A stretch of DNA of 64,000 bases from GWC2-45-44 sp041661665 (GTDB lineage Bacteria; Planctomycetota; Phycisphaerae; Sedimentisphaerales; UBA12454). How positions within the stretch are numbered: the stretch's first letter is position 1; every line of letters begins with the position of its first letter. The position numbers and the translations under genes are program-made. Below, in pieces: positions 16,015 through 23,935 of the stretch. Under the pieces are notes generated by a model. That model did not search any database. It saw only the letters and a program-made list of their open reading frames with translations, and had not been told where the DNA came from. Where the stretch lies: NCBI GenBank assembly GCA_041661665.1, contig JBAZTW010000005.1:1-64000 (forward strand), given 5' to 3'.

Positions 16015-17382
16015 TTACCATGTTAAATAAAGTCCGTATCTTACAAACAACGCTACATCGTTTTTGTCATTATTATAGAAATCACCTGGGAAGAAAGCTT
16101 CGCCTTCAATCCTGTGTTCTATGGCATTGCTGACTTTGTACTTTCGCATTACTCTGGCCAACTGTCCGCGGAAATTTCCGCTTTTGCTCATTCCGCCGGT
16201 TCCCCCTTTATAGGTGTTTTCATCGGCAAAAAGCAGGTTATAGCCGCATCGCAGGCTTAGTTTTTCCGTCAGATTTGTTTCCCAGTCAGTATAAATTCTG
16301 TGCAGATTTGAGCTGTCAAAACTTCTGCCGTCGATGGAATCTATATAGCCCTGATAAAGCACGCTCCAAGAATCTATGCGTGCCCAGCCTCTATCAAAAT
16401 TTTTGTCCGGGTCATCGTTACCGGAAAGATATTCGTAACCGAAATAGAGTTTATTCTTATGTTCATCGTTGAAGTTATATATCAACTGGTTGTTCGTTGC
16501 GAAAGCGCCGAGGCTTTTGCCGTTTTTATGGCCGAACTGCGGAGCAAATTCCATATCATACTGCCATCGCTCATTCAGCCTGCCGTATTTTCTTACGCCC
16601 GGCGTATAAATCTCGCCTTCTGAGCCTTTGCTTGTTTTTCTGTCTGTATCGTGTTTGTAAATCAAATACCAGTCAATACCTGCATCTTTTCCGGTTTTTT
16701 TGGCAAAATAAAGAATCGCACCCTGCTCATCCTGCTCTGATAAATCATTATCTTCCCTGCCATCCCTGTCGTTAATTGGTTTGAGGTACTTAGCGCTGTC
16801 GGCAGAATTCTTAATCAACACAACATCCATTGTTGTGTCAGAAGCATCAAAACTATAAGTGAACCTCAAAGCGTCAAAAAATGACGACCTGCCGCTATCT
16901 AAAGGCGTGCCGTCACTAACCAGCCAGCCGTTGCCGAACTTAAGTTCCTGCCTGCCTGCCACAATCGTAAGCGGCATATTAAATGCATTTCTCCAGGTAA
17001 GATTGAAGTTATCAAACAATAACTCATTTTTTACAAACTGCGGGTCCATAGAAGTCGGTTTGATATAATATCGCGGTTCTGTTATCAGTCGAATGTTAAA
17101 ATCAAGGTCATCGGTGATTTTTATTTTTGCCGAGGTACGCACACGAAAACGTGGCAATGTCAAACGCTCATGGTCAACGGCCTTGTTGTCAAGTTTGCGA
17201 TTGTTGTCATATTCCGCGCGAAGTCTTAAATCCGCCCCAAGTTCCAGCCAATCCGTCGGATGTTTCCAGTCCTGTTTAGGTATATTTGCGTCAGATACCA
17301 CCGACGAAGCAGCCTTTAGGTTAACGGCACAGACCACAGTAAAACACAACGCCGCCATAATTATATTAACTCTCTGTTTCAT
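16015..17382 (-). CDS. alginate-export-type outer-membrane porin in the Pho locus
   Basis: The 455-residue protein has a cleavable signal peptide ending near VNLKA, repeated amphipathic beta strands and a C-terminal aromatic residue (LYLTW) as in outer-membrane barrels. Strand patterns such as LELGADLRLRAEYDNN and GRQELKFGNGW resemble the AlgE/alginate-export porin family. It lies between phoR and pstS behind a Pho box, so it probably lets phosphate or phosphorylated compounds cross the outer membrane during starvation. Selectivity for phosphate is inferred from context alone. Confidence 0.75.
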   Translation of the reverse strand: MKQRVNIIMAALCFTVVCAVNLKAASSVVSDANIPKQDWKHPTDWLELGADLRLRAEYDNNRKLDNKAVDHERLTLPRFRVRTSAKIKITDDLDFNIRLITEPRYYIKPTSMDPQFVKNELLFDNFNLTWRNAFNMPLTIVAGRQELKFGNGWLVSDGTPLDSGRSSFFDALRFTYSFDASDTTMDVVLIKNSADSAKYLKPINDRDGREDNDLSEQDEQGAILYFAKKTGKDAGIDWYLIYKHDTDRKTSKGSEGEIYTPGVRKYGRLNERWQYDMEFAPQFGHKNGKSLGAFATNNQLIYNFNDEHKNKLYFGYEYLSGNDDPDKNFDRGWARIDSWSVLYQGYIDSIDGRSFDSSNLHRIYTDWETNLTEKLSLRCGYNLLFADENTYKGGTGGMSKSGNFRGQLARVMRKYKVSNAIEHRIEGEAFFPGDFYNNDKNDVALFVRYGLYLTW

Positions 17383-17446
17383 TCTAATTTCCGTACAAAA
17401 TAATTTTCAGATGTCGAACCTGTCTCAATGACAAAATTATGCAGGT

Positions 17447-17500
17447 ATAGTAATTGGGAATTGTTATACCGATGTGTGCATTGTGTTAGGATTGTGTTAA
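17447..17500 (-). promoter_or_regulatory. Pho box (4 x 11-bp repeats) and -10 of the porin-pst operon
   Basis: Reading the minus strand, TTAACA, CTAACA, CACACA and ATAACA start at exact 11-base intervals (forward 17495-17500, 17484-17489, 17473-17478 and 17462-17467). A -10 element TACTAT lies 9 bases further on at 17447-17452, the arrangement expected when PhoB replaces the -35 contact. The farthest repeat overlaps the end of phoR. Confidence 0.8.
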
Positions 17501-18888
17501 TTTTGCGGGAGGTGGATTGCAAAAGTACTTCCTTTATTAGCCTTGCTTTCGACGGAAACGCCGCCGCCGTGGACTTGCGCAATGTGTTTCACTATTGCAA
17601 GTCCCAACCCTGTGCCGCCAAGTTTTCTGCTTCTGGCCTTGTCAACAACATAAAACCGCTCAAAAATCCTGTCGAGATGCTCGCTATCTATTCCACAGCC
17701 GGTATCAGCAACAATAATCGTGATTTTGCCGTCTGATTTTTTAACATCGATTTTAATTTTACTGCCGTCGGAACTGTACTTGACGGCATTGTCGATAAGA
17801 TTTAAAACCGCCTGCTCTATGAGTGTGGAATTTATTTTTGCGGTTATTTTCTCATCGCAGTCAATATCAATTTTTATATTTTTACTTTCAGCCTTAATTT
17901 TTGAAAGTTCAACAGCGGAAATAAGGACCGGCCTTAAAAGTGCGGTTTCAAAAGACAATTTTCTTTTTTCACCGTCTTCTTCCAATCTGGAAAGACTTAG
18001 CAAGTCGTCCACAATCAAGTTGAGTCTGTCGGCATGTTTGGCGATAATTTCGAGAAATCGCTTTGCTTCTTCTGGCTTGTCGATAGCTCCTTCCCGAAGG
18101 GTTTCAACAAACCCTTTAATCGAGGTTATAGGTGTTTTAAGTTCGTGTGAGACATTAGCGACAAAATCACGTCTTACTTCTTCCATTTCGTTTAGAACCT
18201 TTGCAAGTTCCGCCAATTCAGCCGAGTCCGGTATGGGTAATCTTTGGCTAAGCTGCCCTGAAGCGAAACCCTGTGCGGCCTTTGTCATTAGTTCTATGGG
18301 ACGGCTTAGTTTTTTTGAAACGCCCCAGCTTGCAGCAGCGGCGCAAACCGTTATGATTATGCCCGTCCACAGGATTTTTTTGTAAAGTCGTGCGAGTTCC
18401 TGGTCTATAACGGCCAGAGGCACAGATGTTCTGACAATAGCCAAAACAGCGTCATCCTGTTTTATTGAAACCGCCCAATACATCATATTTTTTCCGAGCG
18501 TATCGCTGAATCGCAAAGATTTTCCAGTGTCGCCGCTAATCGCCTCTTTGATTTCCGGTCTGTCGCTGTGGTTTTTCATTAGCGTCGGGTTTTCATCGGA
18601 ATCGCCTATAACCCGTCCGTCCGGCAGAATAATTGTGATGCGAGTTGAAATGATTTTGCCGAGCGTTTTGCAAATACTATCAATTTCGGATAAGTTGCCG
18701 GAACTTATTATCGGTTTGATTTGATATTCGACCAAACGAGCTTTCGCTTCAAGATTACTTACAACCTGATTGTAATAGAATGTACGGAATGAATGGGATG
18801 CGCACCATGTAACAGCTAACAGCACAGCAATGGCGATAACCAAAAAGGCGGGATAGATGTGCCAAATTAATCTTCTTTTTTTCATCAC
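17497..18888 (-). CDS. phoR: phosphate-regulon sensor histidine kinase PhoR
   Basis: The 463-residue membrane kinase has an N-terminal helix, an extracytoplasmic region (about 35-165), a second helix (about 168-188) and a HAMP region. HisKA follows with VSHELKTPITS (H248), then a HATPase_c domain with N box, DTGCGI and GTGLGLAIV. Unlike many PhoR proteins I see no PAS domain between HAMP and HisKA. It starts directly after phoB (adjacent genes) and would phosphorylate PhoB when phosphate is low. The Pho box of the porin-pst operon begins at its 3' end. Confidence 0.9.
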   Translation of the reverse strand: MMKKRRLIWHIYPAFLVIAIAVLLAVTWCASHSFRTFYYNQVVSNLEAKARLVEYQIKPIISSGNLSEIDSICKTLGKIISTRITIILPDGRVIGDSDENPTLMKNHSDRPEIKEAISGDTGKSLRFSDTLGKNMMYWAVSIKQDDAVLAIVRTSVPLAVIDQELARLYKKILWTGIIITVCAAAASWGVSKKLSRPIELMTKAAQGFASGQLSQRLPIPDSAELAELAKVLNEMEEVRRDFVANVSHELKTPITSIKGFVETLREGAIDKPEEAKRFLEIIAKHADRLNLIVDDLLSLSRLEEDGEKRKLSFETALLRPVLISAVELSKIKAESKNIKIDIDCDEKITAKINSTLIEQAVLNLIDNAVKYSSDGSKIKIDVKKSDGKITIIVADTGCGIDSEHLDRIFERFYVVDKARSRKLGGTGLGLAIVKHIAQVHGGGVSVESKANKGSTFAIHLPQN

Positions 18889-19572
18889 TCAATCTCTAAA
18901 GCGATAACCGACGCCGCGAACAGTTTCAATATATTTTTCATAAACTCCCAATTTTTTCCTTAGCGAAACTATTTGAACGTCGATAGCCCTGTCGGTAACG
19001 AGATAATCCTCGCCATGGATAGAGTCAACAATCTGATACCTTGTAAATACCATTCCCGGTTTTTTGGCTAACGTATAAAGAATATTGAATTCTGTGAATG
19101 TAAGCTCAACCGGTTTATTTTTAATCAAGACCTCACGACGGGATGGGTCGATTGCCATCTCATGTATTTTCACTGAAGCTTTTTCCAAATTACGGGCAAT
19201 AGGTCTTTGCAGAATCCGTCGTATTCTGGCAATAAGCACTTTTGGGCTGAAAGGCTTGGTAACATAGTCGTCAGCTCCAAGTTCCAGCCCTGTAACAATA
19301 TCAGTCTCTTCGCCTTTGGCCGTGAGCATAATTACCGGGATATTCTGTGTTTTTGTATCGTTTTTGAGTTTTTTGCAGACATCAAGGCCATCAATGCCTG
19401 GAAGCATAAGGTCGAGTATAATCAAATCCGGCAGTTTGGCTCTTGCCTTTGCCAGAGCCTGCTCTCCGGTGGCTGCTGTTTCTACCTTATATCCATTTTT
19501 GTCGAGGTTGTACCGCACTAATTCGAGAACATCTTCTTCGTCGTCTACAATTAGTATTTTTTCATTCGCCAT
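18889..19572 (-). CDS. phoB: phosphate-regulon response regulator PhoB
   Basis: The 227-residue OmpR-type regulator has a receiver domain with acidic pocket DDEED and phosphoacceptor D54 in ILDLMLPG. The C-terminal winged helix ends in ETVRGVGYRFRD. ATG 19572 has AAGGGG seven bases upstream; another ATG two codons earlier is too close to it. It is adjacent to phoR and should bind the 11-bp repeats upstream of the porin. Confidence 0.93.
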   Translation of the reverse strand: MANEKILIVDDEEDVLELVRYNLDKNGYKVETAATGEQALAKARAKLPDLIILDLMLPGIDGLDVCKKLKNDTKTQNIPVIMLTAKGEETDIVTGLELGADDYVTKPFSPKVLIARIRRILQRPIARNLEKASVKIHEMAIDPSRREVLIKNKPVELTFTEFNILYTLAKKPGMVFTRYQIVDSIHGEDYLVTDRAIDVQIVSLRKKLGVYEKYIETVRGVGYRFRD

Positions 19573-19608
19573 CGGCATACCCCTTCTTGTTTCTGCTGCC
19601 GGTCAGCG

Positions 19609-20220
19609 TCAGTAAATTTTAAAATGCACCCGCAATATGCCGGTTTCGTGCAGAGTTTCGATAATATCAAGAATGGCAATTAGCCATATAAACCACAATG
19701 CGCTGTATATGCTTTTTCTGAATATCTTTGGGTTCACCACATAAGTATCAGGCTCCTGAAAGAGAGGAAATTTTGGAAAAAAAGATGGAACTCTTTTTCG
19801 ATATGCTTCAAAAAGTTCTCCGTGGGCAGTCGCCAGTCTTTTTTCTTCGCCGCGAATCACACCCGGATAGTACAGTATAAAGAAAATCAAGACAACAGCC
19901 GGTATCAGCAAAGTTTCTGTCGCGAGGGCTACGCCGATTGCACCGATTAGACTGAAAAAATATAATGGATTTCTCGAAATGGAATATGGGCCGGCTGTAA
20001 TCAGCGTATTGTTTTTATAGCCCGCTATATACAGTGCACACCACATTCTGCCTAACGCTGCGATGCTTGCGAAAAAACAGCCTGCTGCGAACAGGGCGGT
20101 ATCCATAAGCTTATATTTTTCCCAGCAGCTTTCGCCAATCAAAAGAATCACGACCAATGCTATAATAAAAGCACGGGAAGCAAAAATACGTAATTTTTCA
20201 CTGATTGAATGGTATGCCAT
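19609..20220 (-). CDS. isoprenylcysteine methyltransferase-like membrane protein
   Basis: The 203-residue protein has four to five hydrophobic helices and the ICMT/PEMT signature GPYSISRNPLYFFSLIG followed by RGEEKRL and EAYRKRVPSF. Members methylate lipids or small molecules with SAM at the membrane; bacterial substrates are mostly unknown. I start at ATG 20220 because the 21 residues encoded upstream are not conserved-looking. A C-terminal hydrophobic helix (about 175-195) is extra to the core. It precedes phoB by 37 bases and could be cotranscribed with it. Confidence 0.75.
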   Translation of the reverse strand: MAYHSISEKLRIFASRAFIIALVVILLIGESCWEKYKLMDTALFAAGCFFASIAALGRMWCALYIAGYKNNTLITAGPYSISRNPLYFFSLIGAIGVALATETLLIPAVVLIFFILYYPGVIRGEEKRLATAHGELFEAYRKRVPSFFPKFPLFQEPDTYVVNPKIFRKSIYSALWFIWLIAILDIIETLHETGILRVHFKIY

Positions 20221-20298
20221 TTGAGGATTCCATTTCCTTATTTGAAAATCTATAATAGAACATTGGTCACAATCTCGAATCAAGCTCCGCTTGAAAAA

Positions 20299-20373
20299 TC
20301 GGGGTGATAGGATTCGAACCTACGGCCTCCTGGTCCCAAACCAGGCGCTCTAGCCAAACTGAGCTACACCCCG
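20299..20373 (-). tRNA. tRNA-Pro (anticodon TGG)
   Basis: The cloverleaf is complete on the minus strand: acceptor CGGGGTG with CACCCCG, D stem GCTC with GAGC, anticodon stem CCTGG with CCAGG around TTTGGGA, and a T arm with TTCGAAT. The loop gives anticodon TGG, reading CCN proline codons. The discriminator is A and CCA is not encoded. Confidence 0.96.
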
Positions 20374-20545
20374 TTATTAGAAAATCTATAATCGAGATTG
20401 GGAAATCGAAATATCCGCCGCGTAACATACTATAATTGTAATGGTTTTGCAACAGCAGATTGATTATTTACTTATGCCAGACAGCCGATATAATCTACCG
20501 GATACTAAATATTGAAGACTGGATATTAAATTTAAGGCAACAGTT

Positions 20546-22408
20546 ATGTGCGGAATAGTAGCTTATCTTGGTAAAAAACCGGCTCAGCCGATACTTATAG
20601 AAGGTCTAAAGCGGCTTGAATACAGGGGTTATGATTCAGCCGGCATAGGTCTGATGAACAACGGCGTTATAAAAATAACCAAATCCAGCGGTCGAATCAG
20701 CGTTCTTGAAGAGCTTTTGGAGCCGGTTAATCAATCCGAAGTTCTCGGCATCGGCCATACCCGCTGGGCAACGCACGGCGAACCGAACACTGTAAACGCC
20801 CATCCGCATCTCGATTATACCGGCAAAATCGCAATCGTACACAACGGCATTATCGAAAATTACAGCACGTTAAAAACCTGGCTGATAAGCAAAGGCTGCA
20901 AATTTTCCAGCCAGACGGACACCGAAGTTATCGCCAATCTGATTGGCTATCTTTACGCCGGCCACGATGAGAAGGGCACTCCCACGGCAGGGCAGAACAG
21001 ATTTGAATGGGCGGTGCAGCGTGCGCTTAACGAACTGGTCGGCACTTATGGCCTTGCGATAATTTGCACAGATTTTTCGGATATGCTCATAGGGGCGAAA
21101 AAAGGAAGCCCTCTAATACTCGGACTGGGTGAAAACGAATATATCATCGCATCCGACGCATCTGCTATCGTTGAGCATACCACGCAGGCAATATATATGG
21201 CTGATAACGAAATGGTTATCTGTACTTCAAAAGGGTTTCATACCAAGACAATTGACAATGTGGAAATCCGCAAGGATTTGAAGCAGATTGAATTTTCGCT
21301 CGACGCGATAGAGCTGAACGGTTTTCCGCATTATATGCTCAAGGAAATCTACGAGCAGCCCAAATCGTTGAATATGTGTCTGGGCGGCAGATTAGACCAT
21401 CGCGACGGCAGAATAGTTCTTGGCGGTTTGGATAAATACTGGCGAGAAATCACAAGGGCAAAGCGGATTATTATTAACGCCTGCGGAACAGCCTGGCACG
21501 CCGGGCTTGTCGGCGAATTTTTGCTGGAAAATCTTGCTCGAATAAATACCGAAACAGAATACGCAAGCGAATTTCGTTATCGAAATCCTATTATAGACGA
21601 CGGCACAGTTGTAATCGCGGTCAGCCAGTCTGGCGAAACGGCAGATACACTGGCGGCTGTCGAGCAGGCGAAGGAACGCGGCGCGATTGTGCTGGGCATC
21701 GTGAATGTCGTTGGTTCAACAATCGCCAGAACCACCGATGCGGGCGTTTATCTCCGTGTCGGGCCGGAAATCGGCGTCGCAAGTACAAAGGCATTTACCG
21801 CACAGGTAGCTGTACTTGCAATGCTCGCGATAGAATTGGGCAGACGGAAACACCTTGGTCACGATGCGGCGAAATTTTATATAGAGGAATTGGCGAAGAT
21901 ACCGGCAAAAATTGAAAAAGTTTTGACGCAGTCGGAGCATATTAAAGAAATAGCCCGGGCAACCTGTGACAGAGAAAACTGGCTGTTCCTCGGCAGGGGG
22001 TTCAATTATCCGGTTGCCCTGGAAGGCGCGCTGAAACTGAAAGAAATCAGTTATATTCACGCCGAAGGCCTGCCTGCCGCTGAAATGAAGCATGGCCCGA
22101 TTGCCCTGATAAATAAGGGAATGCCTGCTGTGTTTATCGCGACGAAGTGTTCACAGTATGAAAAAATCATCGGCAATATCGAAGAGGTTCGCGCTCGTGG
22201 CGGCAGAACTATTGTTGTCGCTACCGAAGGCGACGAGAATATTCGCAAATACGCTGATTTTCTTATCACTGTTCCGCAGGCTCCGGAAGAATTACAGCCG
22301 CTGCTTACGGTAGTGCCTTTGCAGATTTTGGCATATCACGCGGCAGTGCTTCGCGGACACGATGTTGATAAGCCAAGAAATCTGGCAAAAAGCGTAACGG
22401 TGGAATAA
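20546..22408 (+). CDS. glmS: glutamine-fructose-6-phosphate aminotransferase (isomerizing)
   Basis: The 620-residue enzyme makes glucosamine-6-phosphate from fructose-6-phosphate and glutamine, the first step to UDP-GlcNAc. The N-terminal nucleophile is Cys2 (MCGIVAYLG), followed by GHTRWATHG and a glutaminase domain to about residue 240. Two SIS domains follow, with SQSGETADTLAA and ASTKAFTAQ, and the C-terminus is DKPRNLAKSVTVE. Its upstream spacer carries no glmS ribozyme that I could recognise. It supplies precursors to the glycan genes further on. Confidence 0.97.
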   Translation: MCGIVAYLGKKPAQPILIEGLKRLEYRGYDSAGIGLMNNGVIKITKSSGRISVLEELLEPVNQSEVLGIGHTRWATHGEPNTVNAHPHLDYTGKIAIVHNGIIENYSTLKTWLISKGCKFSSQTDTEVIANLIGYLYAGHDEKGTPTAGQNRFEWAVQRALNELVGTYGLAIICTDFSDMLIGAKKGSPLILGLGENEYIIASDASAIVEHTTQAIYMADNEMVICTSKGFHTKTIDNVEIRKDLKQIEFSLDAIELNGFPHYMLKEIYEQPKSLNMCLGGRLDHRDGRIVLGGLDKYWREITRAKRIIINACGTAWHAGLVGEFLLENLARINTETEYASEFRYRNPIIDDGTVVIAVSQSGETADTLAAVEQAKERGAIVLGIVNVVGSTIARTTDAGVYLRVGPEIGVASTKAFTAQVAVLAMLAIELGRRKHLGHDAAKFYIEELAKIPAKIEKVLTQSEHIKEIARATCDRENWLFLGRGFNYPVALEGALKLKEISYIHAEGLPAAEMKHGPIALINKGMPAVFIATKCSQYEKIIGNIEEVRARGGRTIVVATEGDENIRKYADFLITVPQAPEELQPLLTVVPLQILAYHAAVLRGHDVDKPRNLAKSVTVE

Positions 22409-22429
22409 GAATAGAAGCAAGGAAACAAA

Positions 22430-22480
22430 GAAATAAGGAAGTAAGGACAGCCAACCAAAAATTGAGAACTTCCTTATTTC
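22430..22480. repeat. 13-bp inverted repeat between glmS and xer
   Basis: GAAATAAGGAAGT and ACTTCCTTATTTC are exactly complementary around a 25-base loop, embedded in longer purine-rich tracts with imperfect symmetry. It lies between two convergent genes and may act as a bidirectional terminator, though there is no long T run. Confidence 0.6.
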
Positions 22481-22505
22481 CCTGCGTCTTTGTCTCTTTA
22501 CTTCC

Positions 22506-23441
22506 TTATGGTCTTGGGTGGAATTTTTTGTGCATAAGTCTTAGTCTCTCCTGGTCAACGTGCGTGTATATCTGTGTTGTGGCGATGTCAACGTGGCCGA
22601 GCATTTCCTGAACGCTGCGTAAATCAGCTCCGCCGCTTAATAAATGCGTGGCAAAACAGTGTCGCAGGGTATGGGCGGTCATTTGTTTCGACAGGCCTGC
22701 ATAGCGGGCGTATTTTTTTACTATTCTCCAGACTTCAATTCTGCTCAACGCTCTGCCCGTTCTGCTTAACAGCAGAAAATCGCCGCTGTTCGGTTTGGCA
22801 AGGATGGGGCGTAATTGCTCAATATATTGCTCGATAACTGCGGAGGCGGTTTTGTTGAGCGGAACGACTCTCTCTTTTCTGCCTTTGCCCATACATCTTA
22901 TGTAGCCGATTTTCAGGTTCACGTCGCCGAGATGCAGACCTGCCGCTTCGCTCGCTCTTGCTCCGGTGGCATAAAGAAGTTCCAGCAGGGCACAGTCCCT
23001 CAGATAATAAGGTTCTTTTTCGTCTGGGGCATCAAGAAATCTGGAAACCTGGTCTTTGCTGCATACAATCGGCAGCCGCTGCCATAATTTCGGGCTTTCG
23101 AGCATTGTTGTCAAATCGTCCTCGACGTGTCCCATCATTCGGCAAAAACGGAGAAACATTTTTATCGCGACTACGCAGCGGTTTATTGATGCTTCTGCTT
23201 TGCCTTGCTTCGATATGACTTTTATATAGTTAAAAAGCATATCGGTAGCGATACCTTTGGGTTGAGTGATATTTTTCGATTTGCAAAACTCACAAAAATC
23301 CAGCAAGTCTCTGCCGTAACCGAGAATGGTGTTTTCGCTGAGACCCGCCTCGATGGTAAGATAATCAAGGAAGGCCTTTATCACCTTGCCGAGGCTGTAT
23401 TCGAGTAGTTTTTCGTTTAAATTTTGAACCTGTAAAGACAT
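22506..23441 (-). CDS. tyrosine recombinase, XerC/XerD type
   Basis: The 311-residue recombinase has an N-terminal SAM-like core-binding domain and a catalytic domain with ATGARASEAAGL (first Arg), HTLRHCFATHLL (His and second Arg), LGHVDIATTQIYTHV (His and nucleophile Tyr). Length and motif spacing match XerC/XerD, which resolve chromosome dimers at dif, rather than phage integrases. No att or dif site is evident here. Choice between XerC and XerD cannot be made from one copy. Confidence 0.9.
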   Translation of the reverse strand: MSLQVQNLNEKLLEYSLGKVIKAFLDYLTIEAGLSENTILGYGRDLLDFCEFCKSKNITQPKGIATDMLFNYIKVISKQGKAEASINRCVVAIKMFLRFCRMMGHVEDDLTTMLESPKLWQRLPIVCSKDQVSRFLDAPDEKEPYYLRDCALLELLYATGARASEAAGLHLGDVNLKIGYIRCMGKGRKERVVPLNKTASAVIEQYIEQLRPILAKPNSGDFLLLSRTGRALSRIEVWRIVKKYARYAGLSKQMTAHTLRHCFATHLLSGGADLRSVQEMLGHVDIATTQIYTHVDQERLRLMHKKFHPRP

Positions 23442-23569
23442 TTTGCTTCAACGACCGATAAAACAACCTTTTTTAAGCTCCGATTTATGAAATGTTTCAT
23501 TGCTATTGTGATTTTTCGTCAATATGCTATTATTAGCCTTAATAAATTCGGATTTGTTTGGAGATGATT

Positions 23570-23935
23570 ATGCAGTGGATGCCAAAAATTATTGCTATTC
23601 TGATTGTCATTGACGGTATTATGGTTATGTTCAGGCCTGACTTTTTGAAAAAGTACTGTCTGATTTTTTCTCAGGGGGCAAGTATTTATATCGCGGCGAT
23701 TATTAAGGCGCTGGTAGGTATTGCGCTGCTGTTTGGCGTTTCAGAACAGTGCAGGTATGAATCGGTGATAATAGCCTTCGGAATTCTGGCCCTGGTTGGC
23801 GCCGTGTTTATTGTTGCCGCGCCGCAAAAGGCAAGAATGGTTGCAGGATTTTTAGCGACAACAAGCACAACGACCCTGCGGCTTCTGTCGCTCATTTATT
23901 TGCTCATCGGAGCGATTTTAGTTTATTCAGCCTAA
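23570..23935 (+). CDS. small four-helix membrane protein of unknown function
   Basis: The 121-residue protein is nearly all hydrophobic, with four predicted helices (IIAILIVIDGIMVMF, IYIAAIIKALVGIALLF, IIAFGILALVGAVFIVA, LLSLIYLLIGAILVY). ATG 23570 is the start because GGAG lies six bases upstream; a TTG 12 bases earlier is unsupported. I do not recognise a named family with certainty. Its last 9 bases overlap the convergent feoB end. Nothing links it to iron transport except position. Confidence 0.7.
   Translation: MQWMPKIIAILIVIDGIMVMFRPDFLKKYCLIFSQGASIYIAAIIKALVGIALLFGVSEQCRYESVIIAFGILALVGAVFIVAAPQKARMVAGFLATTSTTTLRLLSLIYLLIGAILVYSA

Noticed and set aside
22506..23441. Integrase of a mobile island next to tRNA-Pro
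   Set aside because: Length and motifs are those of Xer recombinases, the tRNA is 2 kb away behind glmS, and no tRNA fragment repeat was seen.
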